A stretch of DNA of 14,574 nt, taken from the NCBI GenBank assembly GCA_002315375.1, contig DCHR01000010.1, positions 51,414 to 65,987 on the forward strand. The letters are read 5' to 3'. Numbering within the stretch: position 1 is the first letter of the stretch; the number at the start of each line of letters is the position of its first letter. The position numbers and the translations under genes are program-made. This document shows, in pieces, positions 1-6,075 of the stretch. This stretch comes from Treponema sp. UBA1747 (GTDB taxonomy: Bacteria; Spirochaetota; Spirochaetia; Treponematales; Treponemataceae). The notes beneath the pieces are model-generated. The model did no database searches, was not told the DNA's origin, and saw only the letters and a program-made list of their open reading frames with translations.

Positions 1-499
1 CCTTTTGTTTTTTTACTTCACAAATAAATAACACAACAATTAATAATCCAAGTAAAGCAAATGGAATGTTTCTGTAAATTCCCCAGCTTAAAGGTGAATC
101 AGCAGAAGTCCACAAGTTCTGAGGGAATAAACAGAGAATGATTCTGCAAACAGCAAGTGCCCATACAAAAATTGAAAGACCTTTTTTATTCACCTTATAA
201 CGCAATTTCCAGACATAATACAAAAGAACATAAAAAACTGTCATTGTGATGGAAGTAATAAATTTTCCAATTCCCAAAGCTGCAGTATAATTTTCCAGTC
301 CTGTAGTACAAAGTGCATAGGCTCTTGGAACTAAATGAAATGCGTCTCCAAATCCCAAAGTAACAGCCATAATTCCAAACAAAAGGCATTGATCTGATTT
401 TTCACCACACTTGTTCCGATTTTTAATCATCAAAATACCAAGTGTAATTACAGTAATCAGATAGATTACATCAAATGCAGTTTCTCCAAATGCTCTCAT
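1..499 (-). CDS. Polytopic membrane protein of unknown function, 3' end missing
   Basis: This open frame starts at an ATG at 497-499 and runs off the left edge, giving 166 visible residues and no stop. A good Shine-Dalgarno (AAGGAG, 9 nt upstream) supports the start. About five hydrophobic segments are visible, near residues 8-25, 38-50, 72-95, 107-124 and 142-160, so it is an integral inner-membrane protein. A conserved-looking motif, FGDAFHLVPR (residues 50-59), puts an Asp, a His and an Arg at the end of the second segment. A DxxH pattern at a membrane face can bind metal or be catalytic, but I do not recognise the family. It lies 28 nt after crcB and is probably cotranscribed with it. Confidence 0.75.
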   Translation of the reverse strand, partial: MRAFGETAFDVIYLITVITLGILMIKNRNKCGEKSDQCLLFGIMAVTLGFGDAFHLVPRAYALCTTGLENYTAALGIGKFITSITMTVFYVLLYYVWKLRYKVNKKGLSIFVWALAVCRIILCLFPQNLWTSADSPLSWGIYRNIPFALLGLLIVVLFICEVKKQK

Positions 500-527
500 A
501 GTTTTAAGCTCCTTGTTTTAATATATT

Positions 528-887
528 TTATTTTGAACTAATCAATTCCCCTAAAGCCACACCTGCCACACAACAGATAAGACTTGCCCCAGCGTACAAT
601 CCCGCCATGCCATAATTATGTTTTTCCATTAAAGTCCAGGTTTCCAGAGAAAAAGTTGAAAAGGTTGTGAAGCCTCCGCAAAAACCGGTTTTCAAAAACA
701 GCACAAGATTTTTGGAAACTTCAGGCTGCTTTTTTGTATAACCTGCAATGAGCCCGATTATAAAAGCGCCCAGAAAGTTTGCAACAAAAGTCATGACCGG
801 GAAATTTGATTTAACGATTATTAAACTTAAACCATAACGACAGACAGCACCAAGGGCACCGCCTAAAGCCACAAATAAAAAAGTCAC
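528..887 (-). CDS. crcB: Fluoride channel CrcB/FluC
   Basis: This 119-residue protein is a full-length member of the CrcB/Fluc family, small inner-membrane channels that export fluoride as dual-topology homodimers. Signatures are GGALGAVCRYG (9-19), NFLG (37-40, with the family's pore Asn) and GFCGGFTTFSTFS (68-80), which carries the central Na+-site region and the two pore Phe (F76, F79). Four hydrophobic segments fit. The start is GTG at 885-887. Its Shine-Dalgarno (GAGG) overlaps the last codons and stop of vapC, and only 3 nt separate the genes, so translation is probably coupled to the toxin gene. No fluoride riboswitch is possible directly upstream because that DNA is vapC coding sequence. 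Only one copy is seen, consistent with the homodimer type. Confidence 0.95.
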   Translation of the reverse strand: MTFLFVALGGALGAVCRYGLSLIIVKSNFPVMTFVANFLGAFIIGLIAGYTKKQPEVSKNLVLFLKTGFCGGFTTFSTFSLETWTLMEKHNYGMAGLYAGASLICCVAGVALGELISSK

Positions 888-890
888 TTT

Positions 891-1277
891 TTACCTCATT
901 TCCAAACTCAAGCCTTCTACAGACTTAAAATCATTGTCAGCGGTTACCAAATCCAAATCTCCTGCCATTGCAGTTGCCGCAATCCATATATCATTTTCGG
1001 GAATTGGAGTTCCGTTTCGCTTAAGCTGTGCTTTAATTTTTCCGTAATATCTGGAAACTTCTTCATCTGGAACAATCACTTTCATCTGCTGGCAAAAAGA
1101 CAAATAATTTTCTGAATTGTCATCGGCTCTTTCGGAAAGTTGTGCGCCGTACATCAGTTCACCAATAGAAATAGAAGAAACAAACAGGTTTTCCATATCA
1201 TCAAAAAGATTAAATAACTCTGAGGTACCTTTTAAAACCCGTATTATTACATTTGTATCAACAAGTTTACCATTCAT
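891..1277 (-). CDS. vapC: VapC-type PIN-domain toxin (ribonuclease)
   Basis: A 128-residue PIN-domain protein, the size of typical VapC toxins, which are Mg2+-dependent RNases cutting tRNA or rRNA. The acidic active-site set is visible: D7 in VDTN, E40 in IGEL, D96 in ENDIWIAA, and D114/D116 in TADNDF. The longest frame begins at a TTG (1286), but that codon directly abuts the AAAGG Shine-Dalgarno. The ATG at 1275-1277 has the same AAAGG about 9 nt upstream and is preferred. This ATG overlaps the antitoxin stop by 11 nt, the normal coupled antitoxin-then-toxin arrangement. It is intact, so the module is probably functional. Confidence 0.92.
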   Translation of the reverse strand: MNGKLVDTNVIIRVLKGTSELFNLFDDMENLFVSSISIGELMYGAQLSERADDNSENYLSFCQQMKVIVPDEEVSRYYGKIKAQLKRNGTPIPENDIWIAATAMAGDLDLVTADNDFKSVEGLSLEMR

Positions 1278-1560
1278 TGATATCAACCTTTCTGCAGTCG
1301 CTTAATGCTTCTTCCATTATAGAAAAAGTTTCTTCATCCATTGTGCCGAAATAATCTTTTACCGATTTTTTACTGCGATTTTCTGCCATGGCGCGTAACT
1401 GTTCATATTCTTCAATTGGAATAATTACTGCTTCCATTTCGTTATTACGAACAATACCGACTTTGCTTACAGATCTATCTTTCAAAAGATTCATAAAAGA
1501 AGAAAACTGTCTGACCAGCTGAGTTGATGAGATAATTTCGTTTCGGGCAAAGTTTACCAT
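1267..1560 (-). CDS. Phd/YefM-family antitoxin paired with VapC
   Basis: A 97-residue antitoxin. The N-terminal half (residues 9-55, from IISSTQLVRQFSS to IIPIEEYEQL) matches the Phd/YefM fold, which dimerises and binds the operator. The acidic C-terminal tail ending in KVDINEW should wrap the toxin. The open frame extends five codons upstream to an ATG at 1575, but those codons contain the GGAGG Shine-Dalgarno itself, so the start is the ATG at 1558-1560. Pairing a Phd-type antitoxin with a PIN toxin is a known mix-and-match combination. It is the first gene of a probable four-gene minus-strand operon (antitoxin, toxin, crcB, membrane protein). Confidence 0.9.
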   Translation of the reverse strand: MVNFARNEIISSTQLVRQFSSFMNLLKDRSVSKVGIVRNNEMEAVIIPIEEYEQLRAMAENRSKKSVKDYFGTMDEETFSIMEEALSDCRKVDINEW

Positions 1561-1568
1561 GGGGCCTC

Positions 1569-1607
1569 CATACATACTAATATATGTATTATAATATGTA
1601 TGGTCAA
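1569..1607 (-). promoter_or_regulatory. Toxin-antitoxin promoter with overlapping palindromic operator
   Basis: On the minus strand a -35 (TTGACC, 1602-1607) and a -10 (TATATT, 1579-1584) are separated by exactly 17 bp. The spacer and -10 are covered by an inverted repeat at 1569-1602 with perfect 8-bp outer arms (CATACATA and TATGTATG) and a partly symmetrical AT-rich centre. The predicted transcript start lies only about a dozen bases before the antitoxin ATG. By analogy with other Phd/YefM systems, antitoxin or antitoxin-toxin complex binding here would repress the operon; that is inferred, not seen. Confidence 0.72.
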
Positions 1608-1623
1608 GAAATCATTATCCGAT

Positions 1624-1674
1624 TTTACATATCTTTAACATTCTCTTAATTTACATCTAACCTTTCTATGTCAC
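1624..1674 (+). promoter_or_regulatory. Candidate Pho box upstream of the Na/Pi cotransporter
   Basis: Repeats with an 11-bp period begin at 1624 (TTTACAT), 1635 (TTAACAT), 1646 (TTAATTT), 1657 (CTAACCT) and 1668 (ATGTCAC). The first two are strongest and recur upstream of the response-regulator gene. PhoB/PhoP-type regulators bind direct repeats of about 7 bp at 11-bp spacing (CTGTCAT in E. coli, TTAACA in B. subtilis), so phosphate-responsive control of the downstream gene is a reasonable inference. I could not assign a convincing -10. CATAAA at 1686-1691 is one weak candidate. Confidence 0.55.
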
Positions 1675-1707
1675 ATTTGCCTCAGCATAAAACTAATGGA
1701 GGTAAAT

Positions 1708-3054
1708 ATGCCGGTTTGGTTTAAGACATTATTTGGTCTTTCAGGCGGTCTTGCAATTTTCATTTTTGGAATGAATCTGATGAGCGAAAAATTGCAGAAG
1801 GTTGCCGGTTCAAGAATGAAAAAGGTTCTTGAGGTTTTTACAAGAAATCCTGTTCTTGGAGTTTTATCGGGGGCTCTTGTTACGGCGGTTTTGCAAAGTT
1901 CCAGTGCCACTACAGTAATGACAATTGGTTTTGTAAGTGCAGGGTTGATGGGACTGCCTCAGGCTATTTCCATTATTTTTGGTGCAAATATTGGTACTAC
2001 AATTACAGCCCAGATTGTAGCCTTTAAGATTTCCAACTACATCTATCTTTTTATTTTTGCAGGATTTCTGATTTCTTTTGTATTCCGCAAGCAGAAAATA
2101 AAAGATATTGGAATGACAGTTTTTGCTTTTGGACTTTTGTTTCTGGGTATTGAAACCATGAGCAGCGTAATGAAGCCTCTGGCAAAAAGTTCAATTTTTT
2201 CTGAACTGATTAAAAACGTTTCCCACATTCCGGCTTTAGGAGTTCTTACAGGGACTTTGATGACCGCCGTTGTTCAAAGCTCCAGTGCAACAATTGCAGT
2301 TCTTCAGAATCTTGCAAGTCAGGCGGGAGTTGATGGAAGCAGTATTATCGGATTAAAAGGTGCAATTCCGGTTTTACTTGGAGACAACATTGGTACAACA
2401 ATTACGGCTCTGTTAGCCTGCATCGGTCAGTCCAGAGATTCAAAGAGAACGGCGGTGGCTCATACACTTTTCAACATTTCCGGAACTCTGATTTTTATTT
2501 TCCTGGTTACTCCTTATTCACAATTCATCCAGTGGATGAGTCCAAAGGGAGATGAAGTTGCAGTTATTTCCAGACAGATTGCAAATGCTCACACAATTTT
2601 TAATATCACAATGTCTTTAATCTGGCTGCCACTTTTACCGCTTATGGTAAAAATCGTAAAAAAGATTGTTCCGGATTCAAAGAAGGAATCTCAAGAACAA
2701 ATAGAGTTCAAAATCAATTCTACAGAATTAAAAGAAGTTTTGAACTTCAGACTGCTGAATAATCCTGAAAGTGCCATTGCCGTAGCAAAAGCCAGAACTG
2801 AAGAATGCAAGGAATGGTCAAAAATTGTAAGAAATAAAATCAAAACCGCAGAAGAAAATAACGAAACGGGGCAGGGAGATGAGCAGGAACTGATAGATGA
2901 TATTTTGAGTGTTCAGAAATCAGTTGAAGCACTTCAGAATTTTATTACTGCCATAATCGCTAAAAATGATCTTTCCAACGAGCAGGCAGTGGAATGTGAA
3001 GAAATGACAATCAAACTTCATAAGATTGAAAAGAAGCTTAGAAAACTACAGTAA
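1708..3054 (+). CDS. Na+/phosphate cotransporter (NptA/YjbB family)
   Basis: A 448-residue inner-membrane protein of the Na/Pi-cotransporter family, moving phosphate across the membrane with sodium. The two inverted family repeats are plain: QSSSATT (63-69) with GANIGTTIT (92-100), and QSSSATI (190-196) with GDNIGTTIT (225-233). Eight or more hydrophobic segments fill residues 8-315. A charged helical tail (about 335-448) resembles a PhoU-like domain but is shorter than in 540-600 residue relatives. The upstream ATG at 1696 holds the Shine-Dalgarno GGAGG, so the ATG at 1708 is the start. It converges on the PhoR-like kinase and overlaps its 3' end by 17 nt. With a Pho-box-like array upstream, it is probably a phosphate-starvation gene. 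YjbB-type members can also export phosphate, so direction is uncertain. Confidence 0.9.
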   Translation: MPVWFKTLFGLSGGLAIFIFGMNLMSEKLQKVAGSRMKKVLEVFTRNPVLGVLSGALVTAVLQSSSATTVMTIGFVSAGLMGLPQAISIIFGANIGTTITAQIVAFKISNYIYLFIFAGFLISFVFRKQKIKDIGMTVFAFGLLFLGIETMSSVMKPLAKSSIFSELIKNVSHIPALGVLTGTLMTAVVQSSSATIAVLQNLASQAGVDGSSIIGLKGAIPVLLGDNIGTTITALLACIGQSRDSKRTAVAHTLFNISGTLIFIFLVTPYSQFIQWMSPKGDEVAVISRQIANAHTIFNITMSLIWLPLLPLMVKIVKKIVPDSKKESQEQIEFKINSTELKEVLNFRLLNNPESAIAVAKARTEECKEWSKIVRNKIKTAEENNETGQGDEQELIDDILSVQKSVEALQNFITAIIAKNDLSNEQAVECEEMTIKLHKIEKKLRKLQ

Positions 3055-4360
3055 AGGTACTTCCTTTTCCAGGTTCACTTTCAACCTGGACCCGGGCATC
3101 GTGATATTTTGCTGCATGCTTTACAATGCTGAGCCCAAGTCCGGTGCCGCCATTTTCCTTTGAACGGCTTTTATCAATTCGGTAGAAGCGTTCAAAGATT
3201 CTTTCTTTTTCAGTCATTGAAAATCCGATTCCAGTATCTTTTACCGATAAAATTATTTTTTGGGAAATAGAATCTTTTTTTACACTCACATCAATTTTTC
3301 CATTCTGGATATTGTACTTAACAGCGTTATCAATCAGATTGTAAACCATTTCGTAAATGACAGGATAAACACCGCAGATCAAAACATTTTTCCCGTCCAA
3401 ATTTATTTCCACGTTTTTTGATTTTGCAGCAGAGGAAAGAACAGTAATAATTTCTGCGCACATTTGTGTAAGATTGATTTCTTCCTTTTCAAGGCAGATT
3501 GATTTTTCATCCAGTTTTGAAAGTTTGATGATGTCATTTACAAGGGTTATCATTCTCTGGCTTTCATCATAAATTGAAGAAGCAAAATCTTTTACAGTGT
3601 TTTCATCAGTTCCACCGTTTTTTAGAATTTCTGCAAAACCGCTGATGCTGGTTAAAGGAGTTTTTAATTCGTGGCTTACATTTGCAGTGAACTGCTGGCG
3701 AAGTTCTTCTCTCTGGGATTTTTCAAAATTTTCTTCTGCAATTCTTTTTGTAAATAGTTTAAGTTCTTCGTAAACTTCTGATGCTTCCGGATTTTCAAGA
3801 TCGATTTTATTCAAAGGTTCTGTAATTTTTTTACTTATCCAGGAAGCCGAAACTCCGGAAATAATTACTGCTATTACCAGCATGACTAATAAAATCTGAC
3901 TCATTCCTAAAACCAGAACCCAAACTGAATGCTGGTTGCAGCTGATTCTGAGAATATCTCCATTAGAAAGGAGACGGGCGTAATACAAAGTTTTTTCTGT
4001 CATTGTAGAAGAATAACGGGAGGTTTCGTAAGAGCCTTTTTCTTTGGCGCCAAGAACTTCTGCACGAATTGAATGATTTTCCAGAGTTGAAAGATCCACA
4101 GTGTTATCCAAATAAACGGTTCCATCTGAATGAATCAGAGTAATGCGGTTTTTTGTTTCCAGTTCCAGAAGATAATCTAAATCTCCCGTAAGTACACTTT
4201 TTTCCAGAAACTGACTTTCCGTCTGTAATTCTGAATAAATCTGTTTTTCAAAATATTCATACAAACTGGAAATAAACAAAAAGGCGCAGATAAAATAAAC
4301 AAGCGTTCCAACAAAAAAAGTGTTTATAAAAATTTTGAAAGTAAGTGATTTAATTTTCAT
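3038..4360 (-). CDS. phoR: PhoR-like sensor histidine kinase
   Basis: A 440-residue membrane histidine kinase. Order: TM1 (about 9-31), extracytoplasmic sensor (32-145) with the TLIHSDGTVYLDN and NHSIRAEV pattern of PhoR/WalK-type kinases, TM2 (146-172), a short HAMP-like linker, HisKA with phospho-acceptor H230 in VSHELKTPL, then HATPase_c with N box (N341-N345), DTGIGF (375-380), the FERFYR F box and GGTGLGL (404-410). All catalytic boxes are intact. A GTG at 4375 opens the frame, but the ATG at 4358-4360, with GGGA 7 nt upstream, is the better start. It overlaps the regulator stop by 11 nt, so the pair is translationally coupled. The phosphate role is inferred from sequence type and the convergent Na/Pi gene. 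No pst or phoU gene is present in the window. Confidence 0.9.
   Translation of the reverse strand: MKIKSLTFKIFINTFFVGTLVYFICAFLFISSLYEYFEKQIYSELQTESQFLEKSVLTGDLDYLLELETKNRITLIHSDGTVYLDNTVDLSTLENHSIRAEVLGAKEKGSYETSRYSSTMTEKTLYYARLLSNGDILRISCNQHSVWVLVLGMSQILLVMLVIAVIISGVSASWISKKITEPLNKIDLENPEASEVYEELKLFTKRIAEENFEKSQREELRQQFTANVSHELKTPLTSISGFAEILKNGGTDENTVKDFASSIYDESQRMITLVNDIIKLSKLDEKSICLEKEEINLTQMCAEIITVLSSAAKSKNVEINLDGKNVLICGVYPVIYEMVYNLIDNAVKYNIQNGKIDVSVKKDSISQKIILSVKDTGIGFSMTEKERIFERFYRIDKSRSKENGGTGLGLSIVKHAAKYHDARVQVESEPGKGSTFTVVF
3069..3089 (+). other. Stem-loop just past the Na/Pi cotransporter stop
   Basis: A perfect 7-bp stem (CCAGGTT and AACCTGG) with a 7-nt loop lies 15 nt beyond the transporter stop, inside the 3' coding end of the convergent kinase gene. 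It has no following T tract, so it is not a standard intrinsic terminator. It might protect the 3' end or slow transcription between the convergent genes, or be chance. Confidence 0.3.
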
Positions 4361-5021
4361 ATTTATATCCCACACCGCGAACGGTTTCTATGTTGCTTTC
4401 ATATTCACCAAGCTTTTGTCGTAACGTGCGGATATGAACGTCTACAGTGCGACTTTCTATTTCCGTCGAAAGTTCCCATACCGATTCCAGTAAATAATCC
4501 CGGGTAAGAACATTTCCACGGTTTTTCATAAGCAGCAGAAGCAGGTCGAATTCTTTGATTGTAAGGAAGATTTGTTTTGAACCGGCAAAAACCGTATGTT
4601 TGTTTTCATCAATTTTTATGCCGCCAGAATCCAGAACTTCCTTCTGGGAATCAGATTTTTCATAACGTCGGAGAACTGCTTTTATTCGGGATACAAGAGC
4701 CATCATTCCAAAAGGTTTTGTTACGTAATCATCAGCTCCTGCATCGAGACCTGTAACAACATCAAATTCAGAATCCCTGGCAGTAAGCATGATAACCGGG
4801 ACAGACGAAGTTCTGGAATTTGAACGGATTTTTTTTAGAATGGAAATGCCGTCTTCTTCAGGCAGCATAATATCCAGGAGAAGTAAGTCAGGTTTCTGGA
4901 TTTCAAAAGTCTTCCAGAAGGCAGATGGCAAAGCAAAATCCTGAGCGTCGAAACCCTGACTTGTTAATGAATATTTGATTAATTTTCGGATGTTTTCATC
5001 ATCTTCAAGAATATAAATCAT
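4350..5021 (-). CDS. phoB: PhoB/OmpR-family response regulator
   Basis: A 223-residue DNA-binding response regulator. The receiver domain (1-115) has the acidic pocket E6-D8, phospho-acceptor D50 in LLLDIMLP, switch T80 and K102 in TKPFG. The C-terminal winged helix (about 130-223) has the OmpR/PhoB pattern TIKEFDLL, the recognition-helix region RTVDVHIRTLRQKLG, and the hairpin VRGVGYKYEN. It precedes and overlaps the PhoR-like kinase, its likely partner. No clear Shine-Dalgarno precedes the ATG: the last 15 nt are mostly A and T. A Pho-box-like repeat lies 43 nt upstream, so it may activate itself. PhoB is the best name given kinase type and neighbours, but another OmpR-family regulator cannot be excluded. 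Confidence 0.88.
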   Translation of the reverse strand: MIYILEDDENIRKLIKYSLTSQGFDAQDFALPSAFWKTFEIQKPDLLLLDIMLPEEDGISILKKIRSNSRTSSVPVIMLTARDSEFDVVTGLDAGADDYVTKPFGMMALVSRIKAVLRRYEKSDSQKEVLDSGGIKIDENKHTVFAGSKQIFLTIKEFDLLLLLMKNRGNVLTRDYLLESVWELSTEIESRTVDVHIRTLRQKLGEYESNIETVRGVGYKYEN

Positions 5022-5064
5022 AACATTATTATTGGTCTCGTATGAAAATTAAACAATCGGAGAA

Positions 5065-5082
5065 ATGTTAAATCAATGTAAA
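5065..5082 (-). promoter_or_regulatory. Candidate Pho box upstream of the response regulator
   Basis: Read on the minus strand, TTTACAT (5076-5082) and TTAACAT (5065-5071) are spaced 11 bp start to start. Together with flanking bases this block matches the cotransporter box at 18 of 21 positions, and the only differences are the three central spacer bases. It lies between the stop of the hydrolase gene and the regulator start. A possible -10 (TTTAAT, 5048-5053) follows 11 bp later. Autoregulation is inferred from the shared motif. Confidence 0.55.
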
Positions 5083-5088
5083 ATTATT

Positions 5089-5877
5089 TTATTTCACATT
5101 TTCCTTTACATAACAAATGCCGTGATCTTCCTGCTGAAAATGTTTTCCTTCAGGACAGTTGAAAGGATGATAAAATCCTTCGCCACCAAACCATTTATAC
5201 GGACTGTCCTTTTCAGTTTTTCCATCCAGAATTTCCAGTGCTCCTTTGTACACAGACGAAATCAAAGAAATGTCATCGTAATCGTGGGAATGACCGTGAA
5301 GAATAATGTCCGCTTCTTTTTCCAGGAACAACAGTTTTTCCAGATTTTCAGAAAAAGTTTTAATGGAAGTAGAATTTGGAAGCTGCATCCACAGGTGATG
5401 GTTTATGCTGTCTCCTGTAAACAAAACTCTTTCTTCAGGACAGAGAAGAAGAATTCCGCCATTTGTGTGACCAGGCAGCAGAAAGATTTTTAAGGTCCGT
5501 CCACCTAAATCAATAACCTGTCCGTCTTCAACAAAATCATAAGGCGGGAAAACAGCATTGTGTTCTTTTAACAATTCCAGGTATTCAGGAATTCCGGCAA
5601 ACACCAAAGCTTCGTCCTTATCTGCCGGGTGAATGTAAACCTTGTCAAAACAATGATTTCCGTGAATATGGTCCGGATGACAGTGAGTGTTAATCACCAT
5701 AAGGGGCTTATCCGTAAGAGACTTGCAGACTTTTTTCAAATCTGTAAAACCGTTCATCGTATCAATTAAACAAGCCATGTTTTCGCCGGCAATAAGATAA
5801 CCGGTTGACGCACCGCCTTCGTCCAGAAGAAAAAGATTTTTACGGATTTCTTTAATATCCAGTTTGATTTCTGCCAT
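5089..5877 (-). CDS. Metallo-beta-lactamase-fold hydrolase
   Basis: A 262-residue cytoplasmic protein of the metallo-beta-lactamase superfamily (glyoxalase II-like branch). The metal ligands are present: HCHPDH (the HxHxDH motif) near residue 77, H in LPGHTNGG, D in FTGDSI and H in LHGHSHDYD, so a dinuclear metal site is expected. Such proteins hydrolyse thioesters, lactones or phosphoesters; the substrate cannot be read from the sequence. The open frame extends to 5910, but the ATG at 5875-5877 has a perfect AAGGAG 6 nt upstream and is the start. It has its own -10-like sequence and lies beyond the efflux operon's terminator, so it is probably transcribed separately from that operon. The 67-nt gap to the response regulator holds that gene's Pho-box-like repeat. 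Confidence 0.88.
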   Translation of the reverse strand: MAEIKLDIKEIRKNLFLLDEGGASTGYLIAGENMACLIDTMNGFTDLKKVCKSLTDKPLMVINTHCHPDHIHGNHCFDKVYIHPADKDEALVFAGIPEYLELLKEHNAVFPPYDFVEDGQVIDLGGRTLKIFLLPGHTNGGILLLCPEERVLFTGDSINHHLWMQLPNSTSIKTFSENLEKLLFLEKEADIILHGHSHDYDDISLISSVYKGALEILDGKTEKDSPYKWFGGEGFYHPFNCPEGKHFQQEDHGICYVKENVK

Positions 5878-5896
5878 GGGGAACTCCTTGCGATTT

Positions 5897-5902
5897 ATTA
5901 TA
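5897..5902 (-). promoter_or_regulatory. -10 element of the hydrolase gene
   Basis: A consensus TATAAT lies on the minus strand 19 nt upstream of the hydrolase ATG, just after the terminator of the preceding operon. No convincing -35 is visible at 16-18 bp. Confidence 0.45.
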
Positions 5903-5930
5903 ACATACATTACTTGGGGAGAGACCCTTA

Positions 5931-5973
5931 AAATAAAAACCCCTCATTATATTTTTTCAAATACAATGAGAGG
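5931..5973 (-). terminator. Intrinsic terminator of the efflux operon
   Basis: On the minus strand a hairpin with 9-nt arms (CCTCTCATT and AATGAGGGG, one mismatch) is followed directly by TTTTTATTTT. It lies about 100 nt after the RND pump stop and before the hydrolase gene promoter. The opposite strand has no T tract, so it acts in one direction only. Confidence 0.75.
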
Positions 5974-5987
5974 AAAAAAAAGGAGGT

Positions 5988-6045
5988 GTTATTTTTTATC
6001 TGCTGTGAATACATTTTTCCTCCCTATCCGCAGCAGAAAAATAAC
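5988..6045. repeat. Long inverted repeat between the pump gene and its terminator
   Basis: Two arms pair over 15 bp: 5988-6005 (GTTATTTTT, then a 3-nt bulge, then CTGCTG) with 6031-6045. The 25-nt loop contains GGGAGG on the minus strand. The structure begins about 30 nt beyond the RND stop. On the minus strand a run of eight T follows after ACCTCC, so it may be a weak first terminator or an mRNA 3'-stabilising stem placed before the stronger terminator at 5931-5973. Confidence 0.5.
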
Positions 6046-6075
6046 CAAAATCCAGGGCATTAATCTTCGTAATAA

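Noticed and set aside
891..1286. Longer vapC starting at TTG 1286, longer antitoxin starting at 1575, and longer transporter starting at 1696.
   Set aside because: In each case the Shine-Dalgarno directly abuts or lies downstream of the longer start, so the internal ATG is the likely start.
5065..5493. A 142-codon open frame on the plus strand.
   Set aside because: It is antisense to the well-supported metallo-hydrolase gene and has no ribosome site or recognisable domain.
5928..6014. A 28-codon open frame on the minus strand after the pump gene with a good GGAGG ribosome site.
   Set aside because: It reads straight through the hairpin and T tract of the operon terminator, and its composition (runs of Phe, Asn, Lys) reflects AT-rich non-coding DNA.
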